A DNA stretch of 64,000 bases from Planctomycetota bacterium (GTDB lineage Bacteria; Planctomycetota; Planctomycetia; Pirellulales; Pirellulaceae), in the NCBI GenBank assembly GCA_016872775.1, contig VGZA01000004.1, positions 1-64,000 of the forward strand, read 5' to 3'. The first letter of the stretch is position 1. Each line of letters begins with the position of its first letter. A program made the position numbers and the translations under genes. The notes below the pieces were generated by a model. The model was not told the origin of the DNA, searched no databases, and worked only from the letters and a program-made list of their open reading frames with translations. Positions 56,728-64,000 of this stretch are shown here, piece by piece.

Positions 56728-57783
56728 TCAATTTACCTGGGAGGCGACCAGCGCCGGCTCGACAACCGCCTGCGGCCGCGGCGTCGGATAAACGACCAGC
56801 GGAAACGCGCGGATCAACATCGGCCAGGCTTCGACCTCCGCACGCACCACCAGCTTCCAGAGGACCCGATTGTGCGGCGAGCAGAACGAATGGATCGCCT
56901 GTTTGGGCACGCAGAAAGTACTCTCACATTCCAGGGGTAGCAGTGGATCAATCTGAAAATCGTCGCGACGGAACAGCGATTGCTCGCAAACAACACAGGT
57001 CGCCGTCCGGACATCCGTTCCCTGATGGTAGGTCGCTTCCTCCTCACAAACCAAAAACACTTCCCAGGATCGCAGATTCAGCCGACCCGACTGCGAGACG
57101 AAGAAGCGGTATTCCTTTCCAGGGTAGAGCGGATGCTCGGAGATTTCAACGATCGTAGGTCCGATCCCGTTATGCAGCAGCATCTGTTCGAGAAAATGTC
57201 GCACCGACCAGACACCCACCGCCAGGAACGCCATGGCCAGAATCGTCGGCAGCCAGGCATCGTTGCGGATCGCGACGACGATCACAAACGCGGCCATCCC
57301 ATTCCAGAGCAAGCAAAAGGCGGTGGCGGCGGAGAGCTGCCAGACCGGGGAATGGGCTGTCGGCAGGCGGAAGGCCAGGCGAATCCCAGGGCTGTTCGTG
57401 AGATCGTCGTCCCGGGGAATCGCGGGGTAGTTCTTCGGTTCCGGTTGCGTCGCCGCCAGCAGTTTCAGATTCGCCGCCCGCTTGGCCAACGCTGCTCGGC
57501 GCTCGACGGAAGTTCCCACCTGCAACAAGGTACGAATGATCCCGGCGCCGCCCAGCAAAGTGAACGACATCAGTACCAGGAACATGACCCAGAACCCGAA
57601 CTCCGGGGCGTAGGCGGCAGAACCGGGGTCGGTCAACTGCTTGGCCACCAGCGAACTTGACGAGACCACGCCGATCAGCGCCAACAAGGCAAAGAAGAAA
57701 CCCTCGCCGAGGTTGCCGAGCAGGTTCGAACCGGTCCGCCGCGCCCCCCGTTTTTTTTGCCAGATTCGAAAGTAGCGATTCAC
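56728..57783 (-). CDS. Membrane protein with C-terminal arrestin-like domain
   Basis: A 351-residue membrane protein. Two helices near the N-terminus (LLGNLGEGFFFALLALIGVV and FGFWVMFLVLMSFTLLGGAG) and two more at about residues 155-200 frame cytoplasmic segments. The C-terminal 150 residues look arrestin-like (ISEHPLYPGKEYRFFVSQSG, HNRVLWKLVVRAEVEAWPML). Cysteines in TATCVVCEQ and FCVPKQAIHSFCSPH could bind metal. GTG 57783 is chosen because ACGGAG lies 8 bases upstream; an ATG-containing extension to 57996 would overlap the divergent promoter. It overlaps the arrestin-like gene, giving a three-gene operon. Confidence 0.7.
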   Translation of the reverse strand: MNRYFRIWQKKRGARRTGSNLLGNLGEGFFFALLALIGVVSSSSLVAKQLTDPGSAAYAPEFGFWVMFLVLMSFTLLGGAGIIRTLLQVGTSVERRAALAKRAANLKLLAATQPEPKNYPAIPRDDDLTNSPGIRLAFRLPTAHSPVWQLSAATAFCLLWNGMAAFVIVVAIRNDAWLPTILAMAFLAVGVWSVRHFLEQMLLHNGIGPTIVEISEHPLYPGKEYRFFVSQSGRLNLRSWEVFLVCEEEATYHQGTDVRTATCVVCEQSLFRRDDFQIDPLLPLECESTFCVPKQAIHSFCSPHNRVLWKLVVRAEVEAWPMLIRAFPLVVYPTPRPQAVVEPALVASQVN

Positions 57784-57933
57784 GTTTGCCGCTCCGTGAC
57801 CGTCCGTGCCGTTGCTTTCCTCGAAACAAGTTCGAGGCCCCTCACTCGCTTGACGCGAGCCGAGTATTGTAATCCAATCGTCTGCGAAACTCATCCCCGC
57901 GTCACCAAAAGCACTCTCCTCAGGACCCCCGTG

Positions 57934-59169
57934 ATGAAGCATTGGTTTTTGATCACTGGCATATTCGGGTTTGTGACGGTGGCCGAAACGCTGCATGCTG
58001 GCGATTGGCCGCAGATTCTTGGTCCGCGGCGAAACGGCGAAGCGTCCGGCGAAAAGCTACCCGATGCCTGGCCAGCGGGCGGGCCCCCCGTCGTTTGGCG
58101 GAAGGAATTGGGCGAGGGATATGCCGGTCCGGCGGTCAGTCAGAACCGGGTCTATCTGTTTCACCGCGACGGCAACCACGAGGTCCTGGAGGCGTTCGCG
58201 GCCGCGGACGGACAACGGCTCTGGTCACGGTCTTTCGAAGCGACCTATCGTGGGGGGGTCAACACCGACAAGGGGCCAAGGTGCGTCCCGACCGTCAGCG
58301 GCGATCGGGTCGTCGTCTTTGGAGCCGCCGGTGACCTGCACTGCGTGGCCGCCGCGAACGGCGACGCGATCTGGTCGCGGGAGTTATACGCCGACTTCAA
58401 AGGCGATCTGGGGTACTTCGGCGCAGGGAGTTCTCCGCTGGTGGTCGATGACCTGGTTGTCGTCAACGTTGGCGGAAAAGACGCGGGTGTGGTCGCGGTC
58501 GCACTCAAGGATGGGCGAACCGTCTGGAAATCGACCAAGGAGGGAGCCAGTTATTCCTCGCCGATTGTGATCCAAGACGGCGGCACCAAGAAAATCGTCT
58601 GTGTAACACGGCTCTCCGCAATCCTACTCGCAGCAAAAGATGGCCGGCAGCTGGGCAGTCTGGAATTCGGGCGACGCGGCCCGACCGTCAACGCCGCCAC
58701 GCCGCTTGCGATCAATGAGCAGCTGTTTCTCACCGCAAGTTACGGCATTGGCGCCAAACTGATCCGCTGGGAAAAGGACCAGCCCAAAGTCGTCTGGGAA
58801 AATGACAGCAGCATGTCGAGTCAGTACTCGACGAGCGTCCATCGCGGGGGAAATCTTTATGGAATTCATGGTCGCGAAGACATGGATGCGGATTTGCGCT
58901 GCATCGAGGCGTCCACAGGGAAGGTCCGTTGGTCGGAGGCCGACTTTGGTGTCGCCCACCTGATTCTGGCCGGCGAGCGGTTGTTGATTCTCAAACCGAA
59001 CGGGACTCTGATTCTGGCGGAGGCAACACCGGAAAAATACCGAGCGTTATCGCAGAGCCGGATCGCGCCGGTGATTACCCGCGCGCTTCCCGCCCTTGCC
59101 GACGGCCGGCTGTTCGTCCGAACCAATGTCAACGCCACGGGCGAGTTACTCGCGATCGACGTGCGTTAG
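57934..59169 (+). CDS. PQQ-type (YVTN/outer-membrane protein assembly-like) beta-propeller protein
   Basis: A 411-residue exported beta-propeller. A short signal peptide (LITGIFGFVTVAETLHAG) precedes GDWPQILGPRRNGEASGE, the opening typical of planctomycetal PQQ-like repeat proteins. Repeated blades include YAGPAVSQNRVYLFHRDGNH and AADGQRLWSRSF. The family often scaffolds proteins in the periplasm; quinoprotein dehydrogenase activity is not indicated, as PQQ-binding residues are not evident. GTG 57931 immediately precedes the chosen ATG. It diverges from the arrestin-like operon, with 150 bases between. Confidence 0.88.
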   Translation: MKHWFLITGIFGFVTVAETLHAGDWPQILGPRRNGEASGEKLPDAWPAGGPPVVWRKELGEGYAGPAVSQNRVYLFHRDGNHEVLEAFAAADGQRLWSRSFEATYRGGVNTDKGPRCVPTVSGDRVVVFGAAGDLHCVAAANGDAIWSRELYADFKGDLGYFGAGSSPLVVDDLVVVNVGGKDAGVVAVALKDGRTVWKSTKEGASYSSPIVIQDGGTKKIVCVTRLSAILLAAKDGRQLGSLEFGRRGPTVNAATPLAINEQLFLTASYGIGAKLIRWEKDQPKVVWENDSSMSSQYSTSVHRGGNLYGIHGREDMDADLRCIEASTGKVRWSEADFGVAHLILAGERLLILKPNGTLILAEATPEKYRALSQSRIAPVITRALPALADGRLFVRTNVNATGELLAIDVR

Positions 59170-59264
59170 TTCCACCCCAGGTACCAGCGAGTCCGCCCGG
59201 TGCGCGGCGCATCGCCGTTTCACTCAGGTCGGTTCCGCCCGAAATTCCACGCCGCGGGAACGCT

Positions 59265-60236
59265 ATGAGAGTGCTTGTTACCGGAGCGACCGGACTGTTG
59301 GGGAACAATCTGGTCCGACTCCTGCTGGAATCGGGCAGAACGGTGCGGGCCCTGGTCCGCCGGCAGGACGATCGATCGTTGTCGGGGCTCGATATCCGAA
59401 CCACCCTCGGTTCCGTGGAGGACCCGGTCGCGGTTGCCCGCGCCTGCGAGAACGTCGATTGGGTGGTTCACGCCGCGGGGGACGTCCATATCGGCTGGAC
59501 CGGACGGGACCGTCAGCTGGCGGTCAATGTGCAGGGCACGCGCAACATCGTGGATGCGGCACTGGCCGCGAAGGCACGGATGATCCACGTTTCCACTGTG
59601 AATGCGCTCGGATTGGGGACCGCGACAGAACCCGCGACGGAGACTACGCCAGCCGGCGGCGCGATCGAATGCGGTTATGTCACCAGCAAGCGTCTCGCGG
59701 AGCAGCTGGTTGCCCGGGCGATGCAGGAAGGACTGTCGGCAACCATCGTCAACCCCGGCTTTGTGCTGGGCCCCTGGGACTGGAAACCATCCAGCGGCAA
59801 GATGCTGCTGCAGGTTCACCACCGTTTCACACCTTTCGCACCTCGCGGTGGTTGTAGCGTCTGTGATGTACGCGACGTCGCCCACGGGATCCTGACTCTG
59901 ATCGATCGCCGTCCTGCCGAAAAGCAGTTCATTCTCGCCGGTGAAAATATGACCTACCTCGACCTTTGGACGCGCATCTGCCGCACCACGGGCAGCCGAC
60001 CGCCGATCATGCGCGCGGGGCCGTTCATGTGCGTGATCGTCGGTACTTTTGGCGATCTGCGCGCTCGTTGGACCGGTCGGGAAAACGACGTCAACTCCGC
60101 TTCGCTGCAGATGTCCAGCCAGTTCCACTATTACGACAGCCGTCGTGCGGAACAGGCTCTCGGTTACCGCAGCCGCCCGGTCGACAAATCGATTCGAGAT
60201 GCCTGGAACTGGTTCCGGGAATATGGTTACGCTTAA
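59265..60236 (+). CDS. NAD-dependent epimerase/dehydratase (3-beta-HSD/dihydroflavonol-reductase type)
   Basis: A 323-residue extended short-chain dehydrogenase. The N-terminal NAD(P) motif is VTGATGLLGNNLV; the active-site Tyr-Lys pair is YVTSK; a downstream PGFVLGPWDW loop is typical of dihydroflavonol-reductase-like members. The substrate is likely a hydroxy or keto group on a lipid, sugar or terpenoid. It begins a co-directional run (epimerase, YghO/GNAT-like, ketosynthase-like, transaldolase); 40 bases separate it from the next gene. Confidence 0.9.
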   Translation: MRVLVTGATGLLGNNLVRLLLESGRTVRALVRRQDDRSLSGLDIRTTLGSVEDPVAVARACENVDWVVHAAGDVHIGWTGRDRQLAVNVQGTRNIVDAALAAKARMIHVSTVNALGLGTATEPATETTPAGGAIECGYVTSKRLAEQLVARAMQEGLSATIVNPGFVLGPWDWKPSSGKMLLQVHHRFTPFAPRGGCSVCDVRDVAHGILTLIDRRPAEKQFILAGENMTYLDLWTRICRTTGSRPPIMRAGPFMCVIVGTFGDLRARWTGRENDVNSASLQMSSQFHYYDSRRAEQALGYRSRPVDKSIRDAWNWFREYGYA

Positions 60237-60276
60237 GCCTGCCGAATTCGTTCCCCCTGGATCGCCGAGGAACCTT

Positions 60277-61404
60277 ATGCCCGAATATGTCGTCCGGACC
60301 GTCGAAAGCCGTTCGGAAAAAAAACAGTTTTTGGAACTGCCTTGGGCCTTGTACCGCAACGATCCGCTCTGGATTCCGCCGTTGCGGGGCAACCAGGCGG
60401 AGCTGGTCGGCTACCGCAAGCACCCGTTTCACGCGCATGCCACCACCCGAACCTGGCTGGCCTACCGCGACCGAACGCCCGTGGGGCGGATCTGCGGCAT
60501 CATTAATCATGTGCACAACGAGCGATATCAGGAAAAGCGAGGGATGTTCGGCTTTTTTGAATCGATCGACGATTCGCAGGTCTCCAGGGCGTTGCTGGAT
60601 GCAGCTCGGCAGTGGTTCGCTTCCCAGGGGATTGAGCGGATGCGCGGTCCGATGAACCCGTCGATGAACTACGAATGCGGGTTACTGGTCGAGGGATTCA
60701 GCGAGCCCGCCACATTCATGATGACCTACAACCCGCCCTATTACGCTCGACTGATTGAGGAGTACGGTTTCCGCAAGTCGCAGGATATGTTCGCGTTCTG
60801 GGGCCAAGTCGGGATGCTCGATACGCTCGACAAGAAACTGGATTTCGTGGTCGACGAGGCGACGCGGCGATTTAATATCAAGACGCGGAGAATGTGCCGC
60901 GCGAAATTTACTGAAGAGGTCCGCACATTTCTGCACATCTATAACCAATCGCTCGGCGCCACTTGGGGATTCACACCCCTGTCGGAGGGCGAAGTCGACC
61001 ACTTCAGTAACTCGCTCAAGCATCTGATTGTTCCCGAAATGACGACGATCGCCGAAATCGACGGCAAACCGGTAGCGGTCGTATTCGGCCTGCTGGACTA
61101 TAATCCTCGCATCAAGTTGATCGACGGTCGTCTGTTTCCGTTTGGATTCATGCGTCTGCTCTGGAACCGCCGCGCCATCAAGAAAATCCGTTTGATCGCG
61201 GCAAATGTGCTGCCGGAATATCAGATGTGGGGATTAGGGCTGGTAGTGTTGCATCGGTTAGTCCCCGATATCCGCGCCTGGGGCATTCAGGAGGCTGAAT
61301 TTTCCTGGGTGTTGGAGAGCAATGATCTCTCGTACAAATCGCTGAAACGCGGCGGCGCGATTCTCACCAAGACCTATCGAATCTACGATTTTGGACCGCC
61401 GTAG
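60277..61404 (+). CDS. YghO/GNAT-like acyltransferase-fold protein
   Basis: A 375-residue protein of the YghO-like family. The N-terminal part is a GNAT-like core (FLELPWALYRNDPLWIPPLR, WLAYRDRTPVGRICGIINH), then a second half with GPMNPSMNYECGLLVEGF and a closing ESNDLSYKSLKRGGAILTKT. Homologues are annotated as N-acetyltransferase-like, but the exact reaction is unknown; the family pattern suggests transfer of an acyl group to a lipid or amino substrate. GAGGA precedes the ATG by 7 bases. Position between an SDR and a ketosynthase-like gene suggests a role in a lipid-derived product. Confidence 0.82.
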   Translation: MPEYVVRTVESRSEKKQFLELPWALYRNDPLWIPPLRGNQAELVGYRKHPFHAHATTRTWLAYRDRTPVGRICGIINHVHNERYQEKRGMFGFFESIDDSQVSRALLDAARQWFASQGIERMRGPMNPSMNYECGLLVEGFSEPATFMMTYNPPYYARLIEEYGFRKSQDMFAFWGQVGMLDTLDKKLDFVVDEATRRFNIKTRRMCRAKFTEEVRTFLHIYNQSLGATWGFTPLSEGEVDHFSNSLKHLIVPEMTTIAEIDGKPVAVVFGLLDYNPRIKLIDGRLFPFGFMRLLWNRRAIKKIRLIAANVLPEYQMWGLGLVVLHRLVPDIRAWGIQEAEFSWVLESNDLSYKSLKRGGAILTKTYRIYDFGPP

Positions 61405-61518
61405 CCCCCTTGTGCCGACGCGCCGTCGATGGGTGCCGACTTGCCATGAACGCAGGTGGCCGATACCATCGTCCGCTGGCGCAACGGGAATTGCCGGTCG
61501 GACGGGTAAAAATGCCGC

Positions 61519-62784
61519 ATGGAATCGGGTCGCGAAGTTGTGGTGACGGGTCTGGGAGTCGTGAGCCCCATCGGTATCGGGAAAGTGGCACTCTGGGAGT
61601 CGTTTTGCACGCAACGTAGCGGTATCCGCAATGTTGGATCTTTGCTGACAACGCCGCTTCCGCTCCGTTTCGGCGCGATCATCCCTGATTTTGACGCCAG
61701 GCAGTACGTGCAGCCGCGTAAGAGCCTGAAAGTCATGAGCCGCGAAATCCAGACCGGATTCGCCGCGGCACAATTGGCCATTCGCGATGCCCAATTGCCG
61801 AGCGGATCGGTCGATCCCGATCGGTTGGGAGTGGTGTTCGGCAGTGAAATGCTGTACTGCGAACTCGACGACCTCCAGCCGGCCTATACGGCCTGCATTC
61901 ATGACGGGAGGTTTCAGTACCCGGATTGGGGTACCAAGGGCCTGGGACAGTTGTATCCCCTCTGGATGCTGAAGTACCTGCCGAATATGGTCGCCTGCCA
62001 CATCGGGATCGCCAATGATGCTCGCGGACCCAACAATACGATCCTGCAGGGCGAAGTTTCCAGCCTGCTGGCGATGATCGAGGGGGCGCGGATCCTGCAG
62101 CGCGGCCATGCCGACGTGATGATCGTCGGGGGCACCGGATCGCGAATCAACGTCACGGCGCTGCTCTATCGTGGTGACTCGAATCTCTCCCATCGTCGGG
62201 ACGAACCCGAAAAGGCCTCCCGACCTTTCGATGCCGGCCGCGATGGCATGGTGAACGGCGAGGGCGCAGGCGCGCTGGTCCTGGAAACGCACAATCACGC
62301 TTTGGCGCGCGGCGGTCCGATTCTCGCCCGATTCCTCGGTGCCGGAATCGGATTCCACCCACGCGGCGAGGATCAGCCCCTTTCGCACCAGGGAATCTCG
62401 CGATCGATCCAACTCGCCATGCGGGAAGCCAAATCCGCACCGGATCAGGTCGGCTTCGTCAAGGCGCACGGCGTAAGCACGGTCGTTGACGATATCCTGG
62501 AAGCCCGGGCGATCCAGGAATGCCTGCCGGAAGTCGCCGTCACCGCCCCCAAGAGTTTCTTCGGGAACCTTGGTGCCGGCGGTGGAGCCGTGGAGGCGGT
62601 CGGCGCGGTGATGGCCCTGCAACACGACCGCATTCCCGTGACGCTGAACTATTGCCAACCCGATCCGGCCTGCCCGGTCCAGGTGGTTCATGGCACGGAC
62701 CAGCCCAACCGCCAACGTTCGGCACTGCTCTTGAACCAGTCGGGAACCGGCCAGACCGCCGCGATCCTGCTCGGTCCACCCTAG
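61519..62784 (+). CDS. Beta-ketoacyl-synthase-like protein lacking the catalytic cysteine
   Basis: A 421-residue thiolase-fold protein that aligns with KAS II/FabF over its full length (VVVTGLGVVSPIGIG, PFDAGRDGMVNGEGAGALVL). The nucleophile region reads GPNNTILQGEVSS, placing Glu179 where Cys is expected. The first catalytic His is kept (KAHG, His317) and the Lys too (Lys345), but the second His of the GH motif is Asn350 (FFGNLGAGGG). This resembles chain-length-factor-type (KS-beta) subunits, which lack the Cys, and it would need a partner KS or be a non-condensing enzyme. No FabF-like partner is in the window. Confidence 0.85.
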   Translation: MESGREVVVTGLGVVSPIGIGKVALWESFCTQRSGIRNVGSLLTTPLPLRFGAIIPDFDARQYVQPRKSLKVMSREIQTGFAAAQLAIRDAQLPSGSVDPDRLGVVFGSEMLYCELDDLQPAYTACIHDGRFQYPDWGTKGLGQLYPLWMLKYLPNMVACHIGIANDARGPNNTILQGEVSSLLAMIEGARILQRGHADVMIVGGTGSRINVTALLYRGDSNLSHRRDEPEKASRPFDAGRDGMVNGEGAGALVLETHNHALARGGPILARFLGAGIGFHPRGEDQPLSHQGISRSIQLAMREAKSAPDQVGFVKAHGVSTVVDDILEARAIQECLPEVAVTAPKSFFGNLGAGGGAVEAVGAVMALQHDRIPVTLNYCQPDPACPVQVVHGTDQPNRQRSALLLNQSGTGQTAAILLGPP

Positions 62785-62803
62785 GTCTTGACGGAGCTCT
62801 CCT

Positions 62804-63847
62804 GTGCATCCATTACGCTCGCTCGTTACCTGCGGCACGAAACTCTGGCTCGATTCGATCGACCCGGATCTGATCAAGGAGAACCTGGAATGGGACACAA
62901 CCGGCGCAACGTCCAACCCGATTATCGTCGCCGACCTGATCAAGACCAGCCGTTTCCAGGCGGAAATTGACCGACTGCTCGATCAGGGACTTGACGCGAC
63001 ATCGATTGCATGGCAGATCACCGATCGGCTGGTCCGCGGCGCGCAGGACCAGTTTCTTCCGGTCTGGGAGCGCACCGCCGGGAACGACGGATATGTGAGC
63101 TTTGAGGTCGATCCGTTGCTGGAGGACGCGGGGAATACGTTGAGTCACGCCGAGCGTGTCGCCCGATACATTGGCCTGGGGACGCAGTGGGCCGCCGGCC
63201 ACCGCAATCGCATGATCAAGGTGCCCGCCACTCCCGCCGGATTGGACGCACTTGCCCCCCTGGTCGCCGCCGGCGTGACGCTGAATGTCACTCTGATTTT
63301 CTCGATGGACCAGTACCAGCAAGCCCGCGACAACATCTGGCGGGGCGCTCAGGCACGCAAATCGTTGAAATCATTCAAGAGCGTATACAGCATTTTTGTT
63401 TCGCGCGTTGACATCTACACGGAAAAGCACCTGCCTCAACTCTCGCCGGCCGCCCAGGGCCAGGTGGGTATCGTCAATGCGAAGCGGATCTGGCGCGCGA
63501 ATCAGGAGTTCTGGAGCACCAAACAGCTCCCCTTGCAACAAGAGATCATCTTCGCCAGCACAGGCACCAAGCGGCCGGAGGATCCGCCGACGAAGTATGT
63601 CCAGGCGTTCGCCGGCAGCGATATCCAAACTAATCCCCCCGCCACCAACGTCGCCGCCAGCCAGTCAGGCATTATCTTCCAGCGGCAGGTCGATGGCATG
63701 CCCGCACCGGAGGTACTCGCCGAAATCGACGCCAAGGTCGACTGGAAACAGATGGAACAGACGTTGATGGAAGAGGGACTCAAGAAATTCGCGGACCCGC
63801 AAAAAACGTTGATCCAGCTGCTCGCCGATCAAATCGCCCGTCGTTAG
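62804..63847 (+). CDS. tal: Transaldolase
   Basis: A 347-residue transaldolase of the pentose phosphate pathway. The Schiff-base lysine is Lys139 in [14 protein letters not shown]; other motifs are [20 protein letters not shown] and [14 protein letters not shown]. Length matches the longer TalB-like or Tal-type subfamily with FVSRVDIY. The start is GTG, 7 bases after GGAG. It follows the ketosynthase-like gene by 19 bases and is probably in its transcript. Sugar exchange between heptulose and triose is the only role indicated. Confidence 0.93.
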   Translation: MHPLRSLVTCGTKLWLDSIDPDLIKENLEWDTTGATSNPIIVADLIKTSRFQAEIDRLLDQGLDATSIAWQITDRLVRGAQDQFLPVWERTAGNDGYVSFEVDPLLEDAGNTLSHAERVARYIGLGTQWAAGHRNRMIKVPATPAGLDALAPLVAAGVTLNVTLIFSMDQYQQARDNIWRGAQARKSLKSFKSVYSIFVSRVDIYTEKHLPQLSPAAQGQVGIVNAKRIWRANQEFWSTKQLPLQQEIIFASTGTKRPEDPPTKYVQAFAGSDIQTNPPATNVAASQSGIIFQRQVDGMPAPEVLAEIDAKVDWKQMEQTLMEEGLKKFADPQKTLIQLLADQIARR

Positions 63848-63864
63848 GTCGTACCGTTTGCAGA

Positions 63865-63892
63865 TTGCGTGACGGTTGGCTCCACGTATAAT
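63865..63892 (+). promoter_or_regulatory. Promoter of the gene leaving the window
   Basis: TTGCGT (63865-63870), a 16-base spacer and TATAAT (63887-63892), 39 bases before the ATG at 63932. Confidence 0.6.
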
Positions 63893-63931
63893 GCAGCAGC
63901 AACGTGACGGATCACCCCTTGGGAGTGCTCG

Positions 63932-64000
63932 ATGACGGACCCGCATGGTATTTTGCGAGAAATTTCCTGGCGCGATCTGTGCCCCTGGCTGGTCCTGTTT
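63932..64000 (+). CDS. Hypothetical membrane protein, N-terminal fragment
   Basis: ATG 63932, with GGGAG 8 bases upstream, begins MTDPHGILREISWRDLCPWL and then runs off the window. The ISWRDLCPWL segment followed by a hydrophobic stretch recalls N-termini of multi-pass planctomycetal membrane proteins, but only 23 residues are visible and no family can be assigned. Confidence 0.55.
   Translation, partial: MTDPHGILREISWRDLCPWLVLF

Overview
The window is a GC-rich chromosomal segment that reads as Planctomycetota, most likely a Pirellulales-like lineage. The evidence is two DUF1501 proteins with Tat-type leaders, a DUF1549/DUF1553 (PSD1) protein, two DUF1571 proteins, a DUF1559-type remnant, many large secreted proteins, and a 23S-5S rRNA operon that is not linked to a 16S gene. 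Lineage is inferred from family content; no search was run.

Layout. 1-1486: start of a formylglycine-generating-enzyme-like secreted protein leaving the window, then a low-coding stretch with a long palindrome, an in-frame repeat and an IS3 transposase remnant. 1487-11392: a secreted esterase-esterase-SMP-30 fusion, a DUF1553/DUF1501 pair, and holA between two DUF1571 paralogues. 11495-13853: metallo-hydrolase, pgsA and a CPBP protease. 14065-15123: tRNA-Ser(UGA) and a wrecked Ser/Thr kinase gene. 15216-18516: a Mn/Zn/Fe-type ABC importer whose permease is fused to a DtxR-type domain, with a dyad just upstream of its first gene. 18638-21372: cobL, a bshB1-like deacetylase and a frameshifted DUF1559-like gene. 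21685-25941: a four-gene ABC efflux operon. 26032-30169: a self-contained tRNA-Ile/tRNA-Ala/23S/5S operon with its own promoter and terminator and no 16S.

30485-41565: a TlpA-like thioredoxin protein with calcium-loop repeats, leuCD, a Gfo/Idh/MocA oxidoreductase, hemC, a ComF protein, an LptF/G permease, an acyl-CoA synthetase and an RDD protein. 41562-45035: a two-component system and two small membrane-protein genes, with a Pho-box-like repeat in the divergent region. 45062-50392: a second DUF1501 protein, a rhamnulokinase/oxidoreductase pair, and a small secreted protein overlapping a stand-alone thiS. 50820-54972: a very large secretin with a strong terminator, then DUF423. 55542-57783: a compact operon of a membrane protein, an arrestin-like protein and a P-loop ATPase. 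57934-64000: PQQ-type beta-propeller, NAD-dependent epimerase, YghO/GNAT-like protein, a ketosynthase-like protein without its catalytic Cys, transaldolase, and the start of another gene.

Most genes are housekeeping or lineage-typical. The best candidates for new biology are the free-standing 23S operon with its strong ribosome-binding motif in the leader, the permease-repressor fusion with its candidate operator, the ketosynthase-like pseudoenzyme in its small cluster, and the arrestin-like/ATPase operon. Starts were chosen from visible Shine-Dalgarno spacing and leader peptides; where these conflict the alternative is given.
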